DNA of 64,000 nt from CAZHCA01 sp964530825 (GTDB lineage: Bacteria > Bacteroidota > Bacteroidia > Chitinophagales > Saprospiraceae): positions 19,704 to 83,703 of the forward strand of contig CAZHCA010000019.1 of NCBI GenBank assembly GCA_964530825.1. The letters are read 5' to 3'. The position numbers and the translations under genes were made by a program. The stretch's first letter is position 1. Each line of letters begins with the position of its first letter. Under the pieces are notes generated by a model. The model did no database searches. It saw only the letters and a list, made by a program, of their open reading frames with translations, and was not told the origin of the DNA. Positions 8,842 through 18,138 of the stretch are shown here, in pieces.

Positions 8842-10005
8842 CTAAGTCTTGTTCAACAGGAATTCGCTTGAGAGGTAGAGGACCAACTCCTGATTGACCA
8901 CAACCCGTTCGCTGCTTAATTGATTCCAGTACTTGATCTTGGCAACCGACACATTGAATTTTTCAGCGATACGCACTAGGTTGTCACCCGGTGCTACAGC
9001 GTAAGTCGTCTGGAAAAAGTCTTCTAGGTTGTCTGTCTGGTTAGCCAGGACCACTTGAGGATTATCCAGCAGCTCGCGGCGGACAACTGCCATGGCTTCA
9101 GTGGGCAGCACCAGGTGTCGTCCGTTGCGGCTCGCAGGAATGTAGCCATGGCGGTAGGCCGGGTTGAGTTGATATATTATACGCGTCGGGAGCCCCGTTA
9201 CGGCAGCAATATCATTCAGGCTGATCTGCTCTTTAATGATGGTCAGTCGCTGATTTTGCAGTGCAGTAGTTGGCGGACTGGGCTCCAGGCCATGCTGGTT
9301 GTAGTAATTCACCACATAAGCTGCGGCAACGTAAGCCGGTACGTAATTCCTGGTCTCGGCGGGAAGGTAGTATTGCACCTGAGAAAAATCTCGACTACCC
9401 GACTCTCGGATTGCCTTACGCACCGTACCCGCACCGGCATTATAGCCCGCCAGGACCAACTCCCAATCGCCGAACTCTTTATACAGGTCACGCAGTAAAC
9501 GCACGGCAATTTCCGTCGATTTATACGGGTCAAAACGTTCATCTATCTGACCATTGACCGTCATGCGGTAATGGGTAGCCACAATCGGCATCAGTTGCCA
9601 CAATCCGGCAGCCCCCATGTGCGATACAGAGGTCGGGATCAAGCCCGATTCGATCATCGGCAGGTACTTCAATTCTGAAGGGAGACCATAGGAAACCAGA
9701 TAGTGGTCGAAAATCGGGAAGTAAACGCGCGAGCGGCCCAGTATGTCTTCCGTTTCGTTGCGGCCGTACACTGTATATCGCTGCACGTATTTTCGGACCC
9801 GCTTGTCGTAGGTGGCCTCAAATGGAAGAGATAGCTTCTCTACGCGTTCCCGAATCAACTCATCTGAAACCATTGACCTTGTCATAGTTTCTGATTCGGA
9901 ACCAGGCACCAATAGCGGGGTAGCGCAGAGCTCGGTAGAGCTCGTCATTACAAACAGACAAAGTACCGCCAACACGGCAGTCCATGTCCATGGGATATTT
10001 TTCAT
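8842..10005 (-). CDS. MltD-like membrane-bound/periplasmic lytic transglycosylase with LysM
   Basis: 387 residues from the ATG at 10005; a TTG at 10029 would add eight residues ahead of the signal sequence. A signal peptide or membrane anchor covers about residues 1-28. The central GH23-type SLT domain has LPMIESGLIPTSVS, whose Glu is the expected catalytic acid, then AAGLWQLMP and the family motif LAGYNAGAGTV. A C-terminal LysM domain (TYAVAPGDNLVRIAEKFNVS) binds peptidoglycan. The enzyme cleaves MurNAc-GlcNAc bonds to give 1,6-anhydro products during wall turnover. A terminator follows its stop, and a promoter-like sequence lies about 150 bases upstream. Confidence 0.92.
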   Translation of the reverse strand: MKNIPWTWTAVLAVLCLFVMTSSTELCATPLLVPGSESETMTRSMVSDELIRERVEKLSLPFEATYDKRVRKYVQRYTVYGRNETEDILGRSRVYFPIFDHYLVSYGLPSELKYLPMIESGLIPTSVSHMGAAGLWQLMPIVATHYRMTVNGQIDERFDPYKSTEIAVRLLRDLYKEFGDWELVLAGYNAGAGTVRKAIRESGSRDFSQVQYYLPAETRNYVPAYVAAAYVVNYYNQHGLEPSPPTTALQNQRLTIIKEQISLNDIAAVTGLPTRIIYQLNPAYRHGYIPASRNGRHLVLPTEAMAVVRRELLDNPQVVLANQTDNLEDFFQTTYAVAPGDNLVRIAEKFNVSVAKIKYWNQLSSERVVVNQELVLYLSSEFLLNKT

Positions 10006-10581
10006 CGTTTCTGTTTTTGTCGGCACCAACGATTTAGAATTGAATGCCGGATAACTGGGTTTAGGTGTCCTTCAAAAAAGGACTTCTAAGCTATTTATTG
10101 GGATATTATTATTCGCTGTTATTGCGCAATTTACTTTAAACCATCTTTCAAAGTCAAAACTAGGTGCTTTACCTAATTAATTCAACCGTTGAAAAACGAC
10201 GCAAAAAATAACTTTGTTTTGTTAATTGCAAGTTTTACAGTTATTCCGACGGTAAAAAATGGTCTTTGTCACCCCTTTTTATGACTTTTTCCATCGAAGC
10301 AGAAAAAAGCTGAAATTAAAAATGTTAAAAAAATTAACGCTTTTTAGGAGGTTTTACATTAATTTTTTATCTAATTCAAACTCAAAGGTGCCGACAGCCG
10401 GCCTTCTCAATCATTTTACGGAACGGGGTATTTAAAAACATTAACACAATTTGGGCTATACGCAAGCGGGCGATTCGGCTAAAAAAGTACGCAGTGTGTG
10501 GGAATCCTGCTGACCGGAGTATCTGTTAAGTGCGTTACCGCCTACTGGCCTGGTCAACCCCTCCGTTCCGGTAAGGGTTCT
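10006..10581. other. AT-rich intergenic region
   Basis: A 576-base gap between two minus-strand genes; no ORF in it looks like a gene. It holds the promoter candidate at 10155-10185. There is also a second, plus-strand match (TTG at 10189-10191, TAACTTTG at 10209-10216) that faces no gene, and a 6-bp hairpin at 10066-10082. The stretch 10081-10400 is strongly A/T biased. Confidence 0.6.
10155..10185 (-). promoter_or_regulatory. Bacteroidota-type promoter candidate for the lytic transglycosylase
   Basis: On the minus strand TTG (10185-10183) is followed after 20 bases by TAGTTTTG (10162-10155), matching the phylum's TTG-N19..20-TAnnTTTG form. Transcription would begin near 10149, leaving a 5' UTR of about 140 bases. 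The surroundings are AT-rich, so a chance match is possible. Confidence 0.45.
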
Positions 10582-12321
10582 TCAATATCGCCAACTTGTC
10601 AAGTTTGCGTCTTCCGGTACCCGGGTTTTCACTTCTTCTGCCCACTTTCGTATGAACATGCGATGGTAACGCAGGCGGGAAATATGATTGGGTTGAGTAG
10701 GGTCGCCATTCCAGCAGTGCTCGGCTCGGTCGCCGTAGGTGATCTCGCCGTTATATTCGGTTTCCTGGAGGAAATCTTCCATCAGGTATACCGCATTATT
10801 GAGGTAGTAATTGTCCATATCTCCGCAGTAGATGTGTATTTTGCCCTTAAGTTTTGGTTCCAGTTCCTCCCAATCGCGTTGTAGGATGTAGGCCAGATCG
10901 TAATTTTCGCGCCAGTACTCGGCTACTTCCGGGTCGATCTCGCCTGTTTTTTTGTCCCACAGTCTTTTTGGATATCCATCGGATCCCATGGGGGAATACA
11001 CGGCTTCCCAGATGTCCCACTGCTGCCCGGACCGGTTGCGGGTGCCGAGGGCTAATTCGCGGCGGTTCATATCGAGGAGGGTGGCACTGACATTGCCCAG
11101 GTAGTCGCGATGACCGGGTCGCAAGGTTCTGCGGAAAGGACCATCCACGAAATACGCATTATTATCTTCGTAAATATTAACCAGGCAATAGGCCCGAAAA
11201 TCGATGGGGTCGGGACAAGCAGCATAGCATCCGTTGTATTCATCGGGGTAGTAAACCTGTACGGCCAGTGCTTCCCAGCCGCCGGTGGAGCCACCGTATA
11301 CAAATCGGGCCCAACCTTCGCCAATCCCTCGAAACTGCTCTTCAATATACGGGATAAGCTCGTAGGTAATGGCGTCGCCGTAGGGGCCCAGATTAGCAGA
11401 GTTTACGGCATAGGAGTCGTCGTAAAAGGGATTGGCGTGCTGAATTTTGACAGCGATTACCCGCGGGAAGTCGGGTCCCGTCCAGGCTTTATAAAAATCA
11501 TGTGCCTCCTGTTGCACGATATGGTTGTAACAATCTACCTCGAAGCGCTCGGAATACACGCAAGGTGTGGTTGTATCGGCGGGCTCTGGCCGGAAGCCGC
11601 CAAAGTCGTAGGGAAAATGACCGTGCATGATGGCCAAGGGGTAGCGCACTTCGGGGTTTTCGTCAAAGCCTTCGGGTAGTAATACGTGGGCGCCCAGGTA
11701 CACATCACGCCCCCAAAATTCAGAAAGTAGATCGCTTTTGATGCGCACGTGCTTGATGTATTCTGTATCGGCCGGCGGACTGATAGGTGGAATTTCGCGG
11801 TCCAGTACCAGGCTAATCATCCTGGGTTGCGTCGGGTCGAATTTGACCTTAACGGGCTTGGAATACAGGTTGCCGGGCTTTCGGTTCCATTGTTGGCCTT
11901 CTCCCCGCTCTGGTGGTAATAGGACACGCGGTCCCTTTTGGCGGTAGAACCATTCGTATTCGTTCAATAGCGCCTGGACGTAGTATTCGCCCGCTGGAAC
12001 ATTGGCTAATGATTCGATCGGGTACCCGTCGGCATCATCGTGAAATGGTACCGGCGTATTGACGGCCCAGTTTTCCAGGTCGATGCCGAAAACGAGTTGG
12101 GTCTGCGGGCCGTCGGCAATCTGAAATCGCGGTTCGGCCGAAGGGTCTATCGATAGCATAATCAATAACCGGCCGTGCCGCGGCTCTCCGTCGGCAGCTT
12201 GGTGGACCAACTGAAAGTAGGGTATAGGGGCGGGTCTTTGCCCACACACCGGCAAAGTCCAAGCAAACAAGCAGCAACCAAATATTAGGCGTACGATCGA
12301 TGACATGATGAGTTGTTTCAT
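10582..12321 (-). CDS. secreted alpha/beta-hydrolase, putative esterase
   Basis: 579 residues with a signal peptide (about 1-27, ending PVCGQ). The first roughly 190 residues form an Ig-like or CBM-like beta region of unknown role. The C-terminal part has an esterase-D-like alpha/beta fold: YPLAIMHGHFPYDF for the oxyanion-side strand, FVYGGSTGGWEALAVQV with the nucleophile Ser in GGSTGGW, and late Asp and His candidates in IYCGDMDNYYLNN and GDRAEHCWNG. It would act in the periplasm or outside the cell on an unknown ester. The gene stands alone, divergent from the DUF5916 gene at 12515. Confidence 0.78.
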   Translation of the reverse strand: MKQLIMSSIVRLIFGCCLFAWTLPVCGQRPAPIPYFQLVHQAADGEPRHGRLLIMLSIDPSAEPRFQIADGPQTQLVFGIDLENWAVNTPVPFHDDADGYPIESLANVPAGEYYVQALLNEYEWFYRQKGPRVLLPPERGEGQQWNRKPGNLYSKPVKVKFDPTQPRMISLVLDREIPPISPPADTEYIKHVRIKSDLLSEFWGRDVYLGAHVLLPEGFDENPEVRYPLAIMHGHFPYDFGGFRPEPADTTTPCVYSERFEVDCYNHIVQQEAHDFYKAWTGPDFPRVIAVKIQHANPFYDDSYAVNSANLGPYGDAITYELIPYIEEQFRGIGEGWARFVYGGSTGGWEALAVQVYYPDEYNGCYAACPDPIDFRAYCLVNIYEDNNAYFVDGPFRRTLRPGHRDYLGNVSATLLDMNRRELALGTRNRSGQQWDIWEAVYSPMGSDGYPKRLWDKKTGEIDPEVAEYWRENYDLAYILQRDWEELEPKLKGKIHIYCGDMDNYYLNNAVYLMEDFLQETEYNGEITYGDRAEHCWNGDPTQPNHISRLRYHRMFIRKWAEEVKTRVPEDANLTSWRY

Positions 12322-12514
12322 TTGTAAATCGTATTTGAAAAAGGGATAATCTTACATTTTGGTAAAAATGAAAAATCATATTCATGCATTGTGCGCAATT
12401 TTTTCCATAAACTATTTTTTACGCGGAGGGTTTTGGTCATGAAAAATTCAACATACGTATATTCTCTTCCTCCGGTTACCTGGGCTTTGGCGGCTGAACC
12501 GCTAATTTTGTATT

Positions 12515-14725
12515 ATGAAAAGCCAAGCTGTCTGTTTTTTATTGGGGGTTTTACCCCTGCTCGCGTGTAGCCAGAACGGAGGGTCTGCTTACCAGCAACC
12601 ACCTATTGTTTTGAAACGGGTACAGGGTGAGATCACGATCGACGGCACGCTTTCCGAAGCAGATTGGTTTCGCGGCCGGCCTGCTAAAGGGTTCTGGGAG
12701 CAATTTCCTTCCGATTCCATTCGCTCGGGTACCGAGACGGAGATCTATATGGCTTTCGATGACGATTATCTCTATATCGGAGCTATCTGCTATTCCGAAG
12801 GAGATCAATACATCACCGAGTCCTTACGCCGTGATTACAGCGCCGGTGATGGCGACAACATCACTTTCGTTATCGATCCCTTTACCGATAATACGAACGC
12901 TTTTGTATTTGGGATGAATGCCTTTGGTGTCCGGCGGGAAGCCCTCATTGCCAATGGCGGTGAAAATCCAGGGGCCGACTGGGACGGTGGCTGGGATAAT
13001 AAGTGGCAGGGGGCATCGGCTATTCACGATGGTTATTGGTCTTGTGAGTTGGCGATACCTTACAGCACGCTGCGCTATCCGGAGGGTAGAAAGGAATGGA
13101 ACTTCAACGCTTACCGATTCGACTTCCAATCCAATACCCGGACGAGCTGGAATCGCATACCCCAAAACCAGCCCATCATGAGCCTGGCATACATGCAAAA
13201 AATGAAATGGGAAGAACCGCCCAAAAAACCGGGTTCTAACATTTCGGTCATTCCTTACGTTGCTGCTGCTTATAACCAGAATTTTGAAGAAGGTACTGGT
13301 GCAGTCACCGATTTTAACCTGGGCGGGGATGCCAAAATCGGTATTTCGCCCAGTCTTAATTTGGATCTCACCTTTAATCCGGACTTCTCCCAAGTCGAAG
13401 TTGATCGTCAGGTACTCAATCTTTCCCGGTTCGAGATATTCTTCCCGGAGCGCCGACAGTTTTTTTTGGAAAATGCCGACCTATTCGGAACGTTCGGTGA
13501 CGGTCGAATCAATCCTTTCTTTTCCCGCCGCATTGGGATTGCCGAAGATACGGCCGGAAATAATATTCAGGTACCGATCTACTACGGCGCCAGGTTGAGC
13601 GGAAAGCTGAATACGGAAACGCGGATTGGTTTGCTCAACATGCAGACCGCCCAGGATAGCGATAACCTGATCCCCGGGGCCAATTATACCGTGGCGGCTC
13701 TCCAGCGTCGGGTCTTTGGGCGTTCAAATGCCGGCCTCATTTTTGTCAACCAGGAAAATTTCGCCTTTAAGAGCGACACCGTTTCAATGGATCGCTCTTT
13801 CGACAGGGTACTGGGTTTTGACTACAATCTGCTTTCCAAGAGCAATAAATGGAACGGGAAAGCCTTTTACCATCAACAACTTACGCCCGGCAACAACAAC
13901 GGCCGGTTTGCTCATGGTGCTCGTTTGCAATACATTGTGCGCGACTTTAGCTGGAGTTGGGAACACCAGTGGATTGGCGAAAACTACGATCCGGAAGTCG
14001 GATTCGTGCCCAGGCGCGATTTTTTCCAGATCAATCCGCGCTTCGACTATTTTACCTATCCTGGTAGCTCCATCAATCAAAATACCTTTTCCCTGGTTGC
14101 CAATATCCTTTGGCGGCCCGGTCTGGGACGCACCGACCACGAAATACGACTTCGCTACGCTGCCGATTTTCTCAATACCTCCCGCTTACGTGTTAACCTA
14201 ACCAATAACTACATCTTTCTGACCGAAGCATTTGATCCTACCCGTACCGATTCCGAACCTTTGCCGGCTAGTGCCGGCTACAATTTTACGGAAGCGTCGA
14301 TTTTTTACCAGACCGATACCCGTCCGGCTTTCTCTTTTGACGTGGGGCCGCGCGTGGGACAATTTTTCAACGGATGGCGCTACGGCATTTCCGCTGGCAT
14401 AAACTACCGCTTTCAACAGTATGCCAACCTGGAGTTGAATGTCAACTATAATTATATTGACCTTCCGGAGCCTTTTGCTTCGGCGGGCTTATTTCTGATC
14501 GGCCCCCGCCTTGATTTGACGTTCACGCGTAGTGTTTTTCTTACTACCTTCATGCAGTACAACAGCCAGAGTGAGAACTTTAACATCAATACCCGTCTCC
14601 AGTGGCGCTTTGCGCCTGTTTCCGACTTTTTTCTGGTGTATACCGATAATTACGGAATTGCCGAGGGCTTGAAAGTCAATAATCGAGCCATCGTGGCTAA
14701 AGTGACGTATTGGTTGAATTTGTAG
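12515..14725 (+). CDS. DUF5916 outer-membrane protein with family-9 carbohydrate-binding-like domain
   Basis: 736 residues. The N-terminus is a lipoprotein-like signal (LLGVLPLLACSQ). Residues about 35-210 resemble the CBM9-like domain (ITIDGTLSEADW, DDDYLYIGAICY, NAFVFGMNAFG, WSCELAIPYSTLRY). The rest shows alternating aromatic/hydrophobic strands of a beta-barrel, with the DUF5916 landmark RRQFFLENADLF near residue 310, and ends in an aromatic-rich strand (AIVAKVTYWLNL). This architecture is widespread in Bacteroidota; its substrate is unknown. TAATTTTG at 12503-12510 lies only four bases before the ATG, so translation may begin nearly leaderless or further downstream. Confidence 0.82.
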   Translation: MKSQAVCFLLGVLPLLACSQNGGSAYQQPPIVLKRVQGEITIDGTLSEADWFRGRPAKGFWEQFPSDSIRSGTETEIYMAFDDDYLYIGAICYSEGDQYITESLRRDYSAGDGDNITFVIDPFTDNTNAFVFGMNAFGVRREALIANGGENPGADWDGGWDNKWQGASAIHDGYWSCELAIPYSTLRYPEGRKEWNFNAYRFDFQSNTRTSWNRIPQNQPIMSLAYMQKMKWEEPPKKPGSNISVIPYVAAAYNQNFEEGTGAVTDFNLGGDAKIGISPSLNLDLTFNPDFSQVEVDRQVLNLSRFEIFFPERRQFFLENADLFGTFGDGRINPFFSRRIGIAEDTAGNNIQVPIYYGARLSGKLNTETRIGLLNMQTAQDSDNLIPGANYTVAALQRRVFGRSNAGLIFVNQENFAFKSDTVSMDRSFDRVLGFDYNLLSKSNKWNGKAFYHQQLTPGNNNGRFAHGARLQYIVRDFSWSWEHQWIGENYDPEVGFVPRRDFFQINPRFDYFTYPGSSINQNTFSLVANILWRPGLGRTDHEIRLRYAADFLNTSRLRVNLTNNYIFLTEAFDPTRTDSEPLPASAGYNFTEASIFYQTDTRPAFSFDVGPRVGQFFNGWRYGISAGINYRFQQYANLELNVNYNYIDLPEPFASAGLFLIGPRLDLTFTRSVFLTTFMQYNSQSENFNINTRLQWRFAPVSDFFLVYTDNYGIAEGLKVNNRAIVAKVTYWLNL

Positions 14726-14824
14726 CGGAGGTCACGTTGGCAACGGAAAAATTTTTGCACCCTATTTCACCGGTTTATGGCAATTTTGTAAGGGTGCCGA
14801 ACTGTTTGCCAGACTAAAAAGGGC

Positions 14825-16159
14825 TTAACCTTTATACTGTTCCAGCAACTCAGCGAATGTCCATACATCCTCGAAGCTGTTGTAAAGCGGAGCCGGTGCG
14901 ATGCGAATTACACCTGCACCTTCTCCCGTGCTGCTGGGCAGGTTGTGTTCGCGCCAATCACAGATGACGCCGTGTTCGTGCAGATAATTGAACAGGCGTT
15001 TGCCATTCTGCGGTATAAAAAAAGATAGCTGAGCCCCCCGCTCTTTAGGATGGCGAGCGGTAATAAAATGATAAGCCTTACCATTGTCGTTGAGCTGGTC
15101 AACCAGATATTCGAGGTATCCGGTGAGTTGGAGACTCTTGCGCCTCAGGGCAGGCATGGTTGCTTCTAGAAACTGTTCATGGCTGGCTCGCATCGGTGCA
15201 AAAGCCATGATTGGGGCATTACTAAGTTGCCAGCCGGCAGCGCCCGGTTCGGGAACAAAGCCTTTTTCCATCAGAAAACGGCGGCTTTCGTCGTGTCCCC
15301 ACCAGCCCGCGAAGCGTGGTAATTCGGGATTGATAGCATGGCGCTCGTGAATAAAAGCGCCACTCAGCGCGCCGGGCCCCGAATTCAGGTATTTGTAGGT
15401 ACACCATACGGCAAAATCTACTCCCCATTCGTGTAGCTGTAAGGGAATGTTGCCGGCAGCGTGCGCCAGATCAAACCCGACAAGGGCTCCCACGGCATGT
15501 CCGCCTTGCGTGATGGCTGCCATGTCAAATACCTGCCCTGTGTAGTAGTTGAGCCCTGCAAAAAGGACGAGGGCTGTACTATCGCCATGCTGTTCAATGG
15601 CAGACAGGATGTCTTCCGTGTGAAGGAGCATTTCACCTGCCCGTGGGGGCACCTCGATGATAGCATCATCGGGGTCGAATCCGTGCCAGCGCACTTGACT
15701 TTCTACGGCGTACTGGTCCGATGGAAAGGCCCCGGCTTCCATAATGATCTTGTAACGCTTGGTGGTAGGACGGTAAAAACTCACCATCATCAAGTGAAGG
15801 TTTACCGTGAGGGTGTTCATGATGATCACTTCTCGAGGCTTTGCCCCGACCACGTGCGCAGCGGCTGGCTCCAAGGCTTTGTGAAACGTCGTCCAGGGTA
15901 CCTCTCCGTTGAAGTGCCCTTCTACGCCCAGCTCGCGCCAGCGGTTCATTTCCTGATCCAGGTAGTGGGTAGCGCTTTTGGGCTGCAGCCCCAGTGAGTT
16001 GCCGCAAAAATAAAGCGTTGGTTTGCCCTGGTGTTGGGGAAAATAAAACTGATCGCGGTAATGGCGGAGCGGGTCCTCCCGATCCATGCGCTGGGCAAAA
16101 TCGAGGGAGGCTTCGTAGGTGGGGGCGGAAATATCCATGGAGCCGGTTTTATGATCCAT
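14825..16159 (-). CDS. kynU: kynureninase
   Basis: 444 residues, close to the family norm. The PLP lysine is Lys256 in WCTYKYLNSGPG, the PLP-pocket segment is GFDLAHAAGN, and the kynureninase signatures FCGNSLGLQP and FAGWWGHD are present. It cleaves L-kynurenine to anthranilate and alanine, or 3-hydroxykynurenine to 3-hydroxyanthranilate for tryptophan breakdown or NAD synthesis. No other kynurenine-pathway gene is in the window. It begins 22 bases after ogt, itself 47 bases after hisIE, so it may lie at the far end of the his transcript. An in-frame ATG at 16138 is an alternative start. Confidence 0.93.
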   Translation of the reverse strand: MDHKTGSMDISAPTYEASLDFAQRMDREDPLRHYRDQFYFPQHQGKPTLYFCGNSLGLQPKSATHYLDQEMNRWRELGVEGHFNGEVPWTTFHKALEPAAAHVVGAKPREVIIMNTLTVNLHLMMVSFYRPTTKRYKIIMEAGAFPSDQYAVESQVRWHGFDPDDAIIEVPPRAGEMLLHTEDILSAIEQHGDSTALVLFAGLNYYTGQVFDMAAITQGGHAVGALVGFDLAHAAGNIPLQLHEWGVDFAVWCTYKYLNSGPGALSGAFIHERHAINPELPRFAGWWGHDESRRFLMEKGFVPEPGAAGWQLSNAPIMAFAPMRASHEQFLEATMPALRRKSLQLTGYLEYLVDQLNDNGKAYHFITARHPKERGAQLSFFIPQNGKRLFNYLHEHGVICDWREHNLPSSTGEGAGVIRIAPAPLYNSFEDVWTFAELLEQYKG

Positions 16160-16181
16160 AACGGATGAGGTGGGAAAAGGA

Positions 16182-16682
16182 TCAGGAAAAAAGCGTACCC
16201 TGGCGGGAAAAGCTGATGGGGTTTTCCAATTCTAATAACTGGCGTTTGAAGTCGAGCCCGTAAAAGTAACCCTGCAGATCACCTGATTTGGCGATCACGC
16301 GGTGGCAGGGGACGATGATGGCAATCGGGTTGCGGCTGGCAGCCTGCCCTACCGCACGCACTTTGCGTGTATCGCCCAGCTTTTCGGCAATCGCGGAGTA
16401 AGTTGTGGTATGACCGTACGGAACGCGCAGTAACTCGCGCCAGACCTCCTTATGGAAAGGAGGCGCATCGGCCCAGTCGAGCAGCAGGTCGAATGAGGTG
16501 CGCTCCCGGCGAAAGTATTCTTCGAGTTGATCTACCGCTTCGGCAAGTAACCCCATAGGCTTCGGCCCCCATTCAAGAACGTCAGATTCGGTGAGCCGCA
16601 CCGACCGAATACCCACTTCGCTCCCGGTAATTTCAAAGCGGCCCATAGGCGAGTCGACGTGGGTTAATTGTATCATACCCAT
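16182..16682 (-). CDS. ogt: methylated-DNA--[protein]-cysteine S-methyltransferase
   Basis: 166 residues, the usual Ogt/AGT length. The acceptor cysteine lies in IIVPCHRVI (Cys126), preceded by the helix-turn-helix region VPYGHTTTYSAIAEKLG and VGQAASRNP. It removes alkyl groups from O6-alkylguanine irreversibly by transferring them to its own cysteine. Two start codons are possible (16682 and 16676). It lies between hisIE and kynU with short gaps on the same strand and may be read through from the his operon, although its function is unrelated to histidine. Confidence 0.93.
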   Translation of the reverse strand: MGMIQLTHVDSPMGRFEITGSEVGIRSVRLTESDVLEWGPKPMGLLAEAVDQLEEYFRRERTSFDLLLDWADAPPFHKEVWRELLRVPYGHTTTYSAIAEKLGDTRKVRAVGQAASRNPIAIIVPCHRVIAKSGDLQGYFYGLDFKRQLLELENPISFSRQGTLFS

Positions 16683-16729
16683 AAAATTACGGATTTCCCG
16701 GTAAAGATGCGCGCAAGAGAACCAGACCG

Positions 16730-17344
16730 CTAGCGGTGCCTTTCTTCTAGGACGGCAATAACCTCTTCCAGTCGATAGTCCTTTGCGGCCAGAAGCACCA
16801 GGTAGTGGTACATTAGGTCGGCGGCTTCATTCAAAAACAGATCCCGGTCGTTATCTTTAGCTTCGATGATGAGTTCTACGGCTTCTTCGCCTACTTTCTG
16901 GGCTACTTTGTTCATACCTTTCCTGAACAGGCTGGTCGTGTAGGATTCTTCTTTGGGATGGTCACGCCGATGGCGGATAACGTTTTCCAGGTGGTGGAGA
17001 AAAAACCCGGCATTGTCTTCCGCAAAACAGGTTTCGGTGCCTCGGTGGCAGGTGGGACCGTCGGGGTGTACGCGCACCAAAAGCGTATCCTTATCGCAAT
17101 CGGCTTTAATATCGACGAGGTGCAAATAATTTCCAGAAGTTTCGCCTTTTGTCCAGAGCTCGTTCTTGGAGCGGCTAAAAAAAGTGACCACCTTTTCCCT
17201 CAGGGTTTTCTCTAGTGCTTCACGGTTCATGAAACCGAGCATGAGGACTTGGTGCGTCTGTGCATCCTGGATAACTGCAGGGAGCAACCCCCTTCCTTTG
17301 GCAAAGTCGAGTTGATCGATGGGTAAATCTGGATTCGAAGGCAT
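16730..17344 (-). CDS. hisIE: bifunctional phosphoribosyl-AMP cyclohydrolase / phosphoribosyl-ATP pyrophosphatase
   Basis: 204 residues from the ATG at 17344; the upstream extension begins with TTG at 17404 inside hisF and lacks homology. The HisI half (about 10-110) has VLMLGFMN, SRSKNELWTKGETSGN and the metal-binding HPDGPTCHRG. The HisE half (about 115-204) has KVGEEAVELIIEAKD and the helical end LAAKDYRLEEVIAVL. The protein performs the second and third steps of histidine synthesis. It is the last his gene of the operon, 28 bases after hisF, and the fusion matches that of enteric bacteria. Confidence 0.95.
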   Translation of the reverse strand: MPSNPDLPIDQLDFAKGRGLLPAVIQDAQTHQVLMLGFMNREALEKTLREKVVTFFSRSKNELWTKGETSGNYLHLVDIKADCDKDTLLVRVHPDGPTCHRGTETCFAEDNAGFFLHHLENVIRHRRDHPKEESYTTSLFRKGMNKVAQKVGEEAVELIIEAKDNDRDLFLNEAADLMYHYLVLLAAKDYRLEEVIAVLEERHR

Positions 17345-17372
17345 AGTGCTTACAGGTTGGTTAACAGAAAGG

Positions 17373-18128
17373 TTAAAAACGCATGGGGATCTTTTGATCC
17401 ACAAGGTACTGTTTGAGGTCGCCGATGACTATTTCCCGAAAGTGAAAAATGCTGGCGGCCAGCCCGGCATCGGCTTTCCCGGTCGTGAAGACATCGCGAA
17501 AATGCTCCATATTGCCGGCTCCTCCGGAGGCGATCACAGGGATGGATAGTAGCTCGGAAATACGGGCGGTAGCTTCCAGTGCAAAACCACCCTTTGTACC
17601 GTCGTGATCCATGGAGGTGAATAAAATTTCTCCTGCGCCTCTGGATTCGGCTTCTTTTACCCAGTCAAAAAGTCGCACATTGGTGGGGACCCGTCCGCCG
17701 GAGAGGTGGACAATCCACTCGCCATTTAGGTACTTGGCATCTACTGCAACGACGACGAATTGGCTGCCGAATTGCAAGGCCAACTCGTCGATGAGGTCGG
17801 GCCGCCGCACGGCTGCCGAATTGATGCTGATCTTGTCGGCGCCGCTCCCGAGCAGTACGCCCACATCCTCAACGGAACGGATGCCGCCCCCGATGGTAAA
17901 AGGGATTCGTAGCTGCGCAGCGATGTCCTGCGCTAATTGCGATAAAGTCTTGCGTTTTTCGTGGGTAGCTGTAATGTCGAGGAAAACCAACTCGTCGGCG
18001 CCCTGGTCACTGTAAAGCGCCCCTAATTCGACGGGGTCACCTGCATCGCGCAGGTTGACAAAGTTTACCCCTTTTACCGTGCGGCCATCTTTAATATCCA
18101 GGCAGGGGATAATACGTTTAGCGAGCAT
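17373..18128 (-). CDS. hisF: imidazole glycerol phosphate synthase cyclase subunit
   Basis: 251 residues from the ATG at 18128 (MLAKRIIPCLDIKDG); the extended frame upstream overlaps hisA. It is a (beta/alpha)8 barrel with the catalytic aspartates in PCLDIKDG and VVAVDAKY and phosphate-binding loops FTIGGGIRS and VIASGGAGN. With HisH it turns PRFAR and glutamine-derived ammonia into imidazole-glycerol phosphate and AICAR. It is 10 bases downstream of hisA and 28 upstream of hisIE. Confidence 0.96.
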   Translation of the reverse strand: MLAKRIIPCLDIKDGRTVKGVNFVNLRDAGDPVELGALYSDQGADELVFLDITATHEKRKTLSQLAQDIAAQLRIPFTIGGGIRSVEDVGVLLGSGADKISINSAAVRRPDLIDELALQFGSQFVVVAVDAKYLNGEWIVHLSGGRVPTNVRLFDWVKEAESRGAGEILFTSMDHDGTKGGFALEATARISELLSIPVIASGGAGNMEHFRDVFTTGKADAGLAASIFHFREIVIGDLKQYLVDQKIPMRF

Positions 18129-18138
18129 TGGCGTAGGC

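Noticed and set aside
11110..11679. 189-codon plus-strand frame inside the esterase gene
   Set aside because: Antisense shadow of the esterase catalytic region; no start context or motif.
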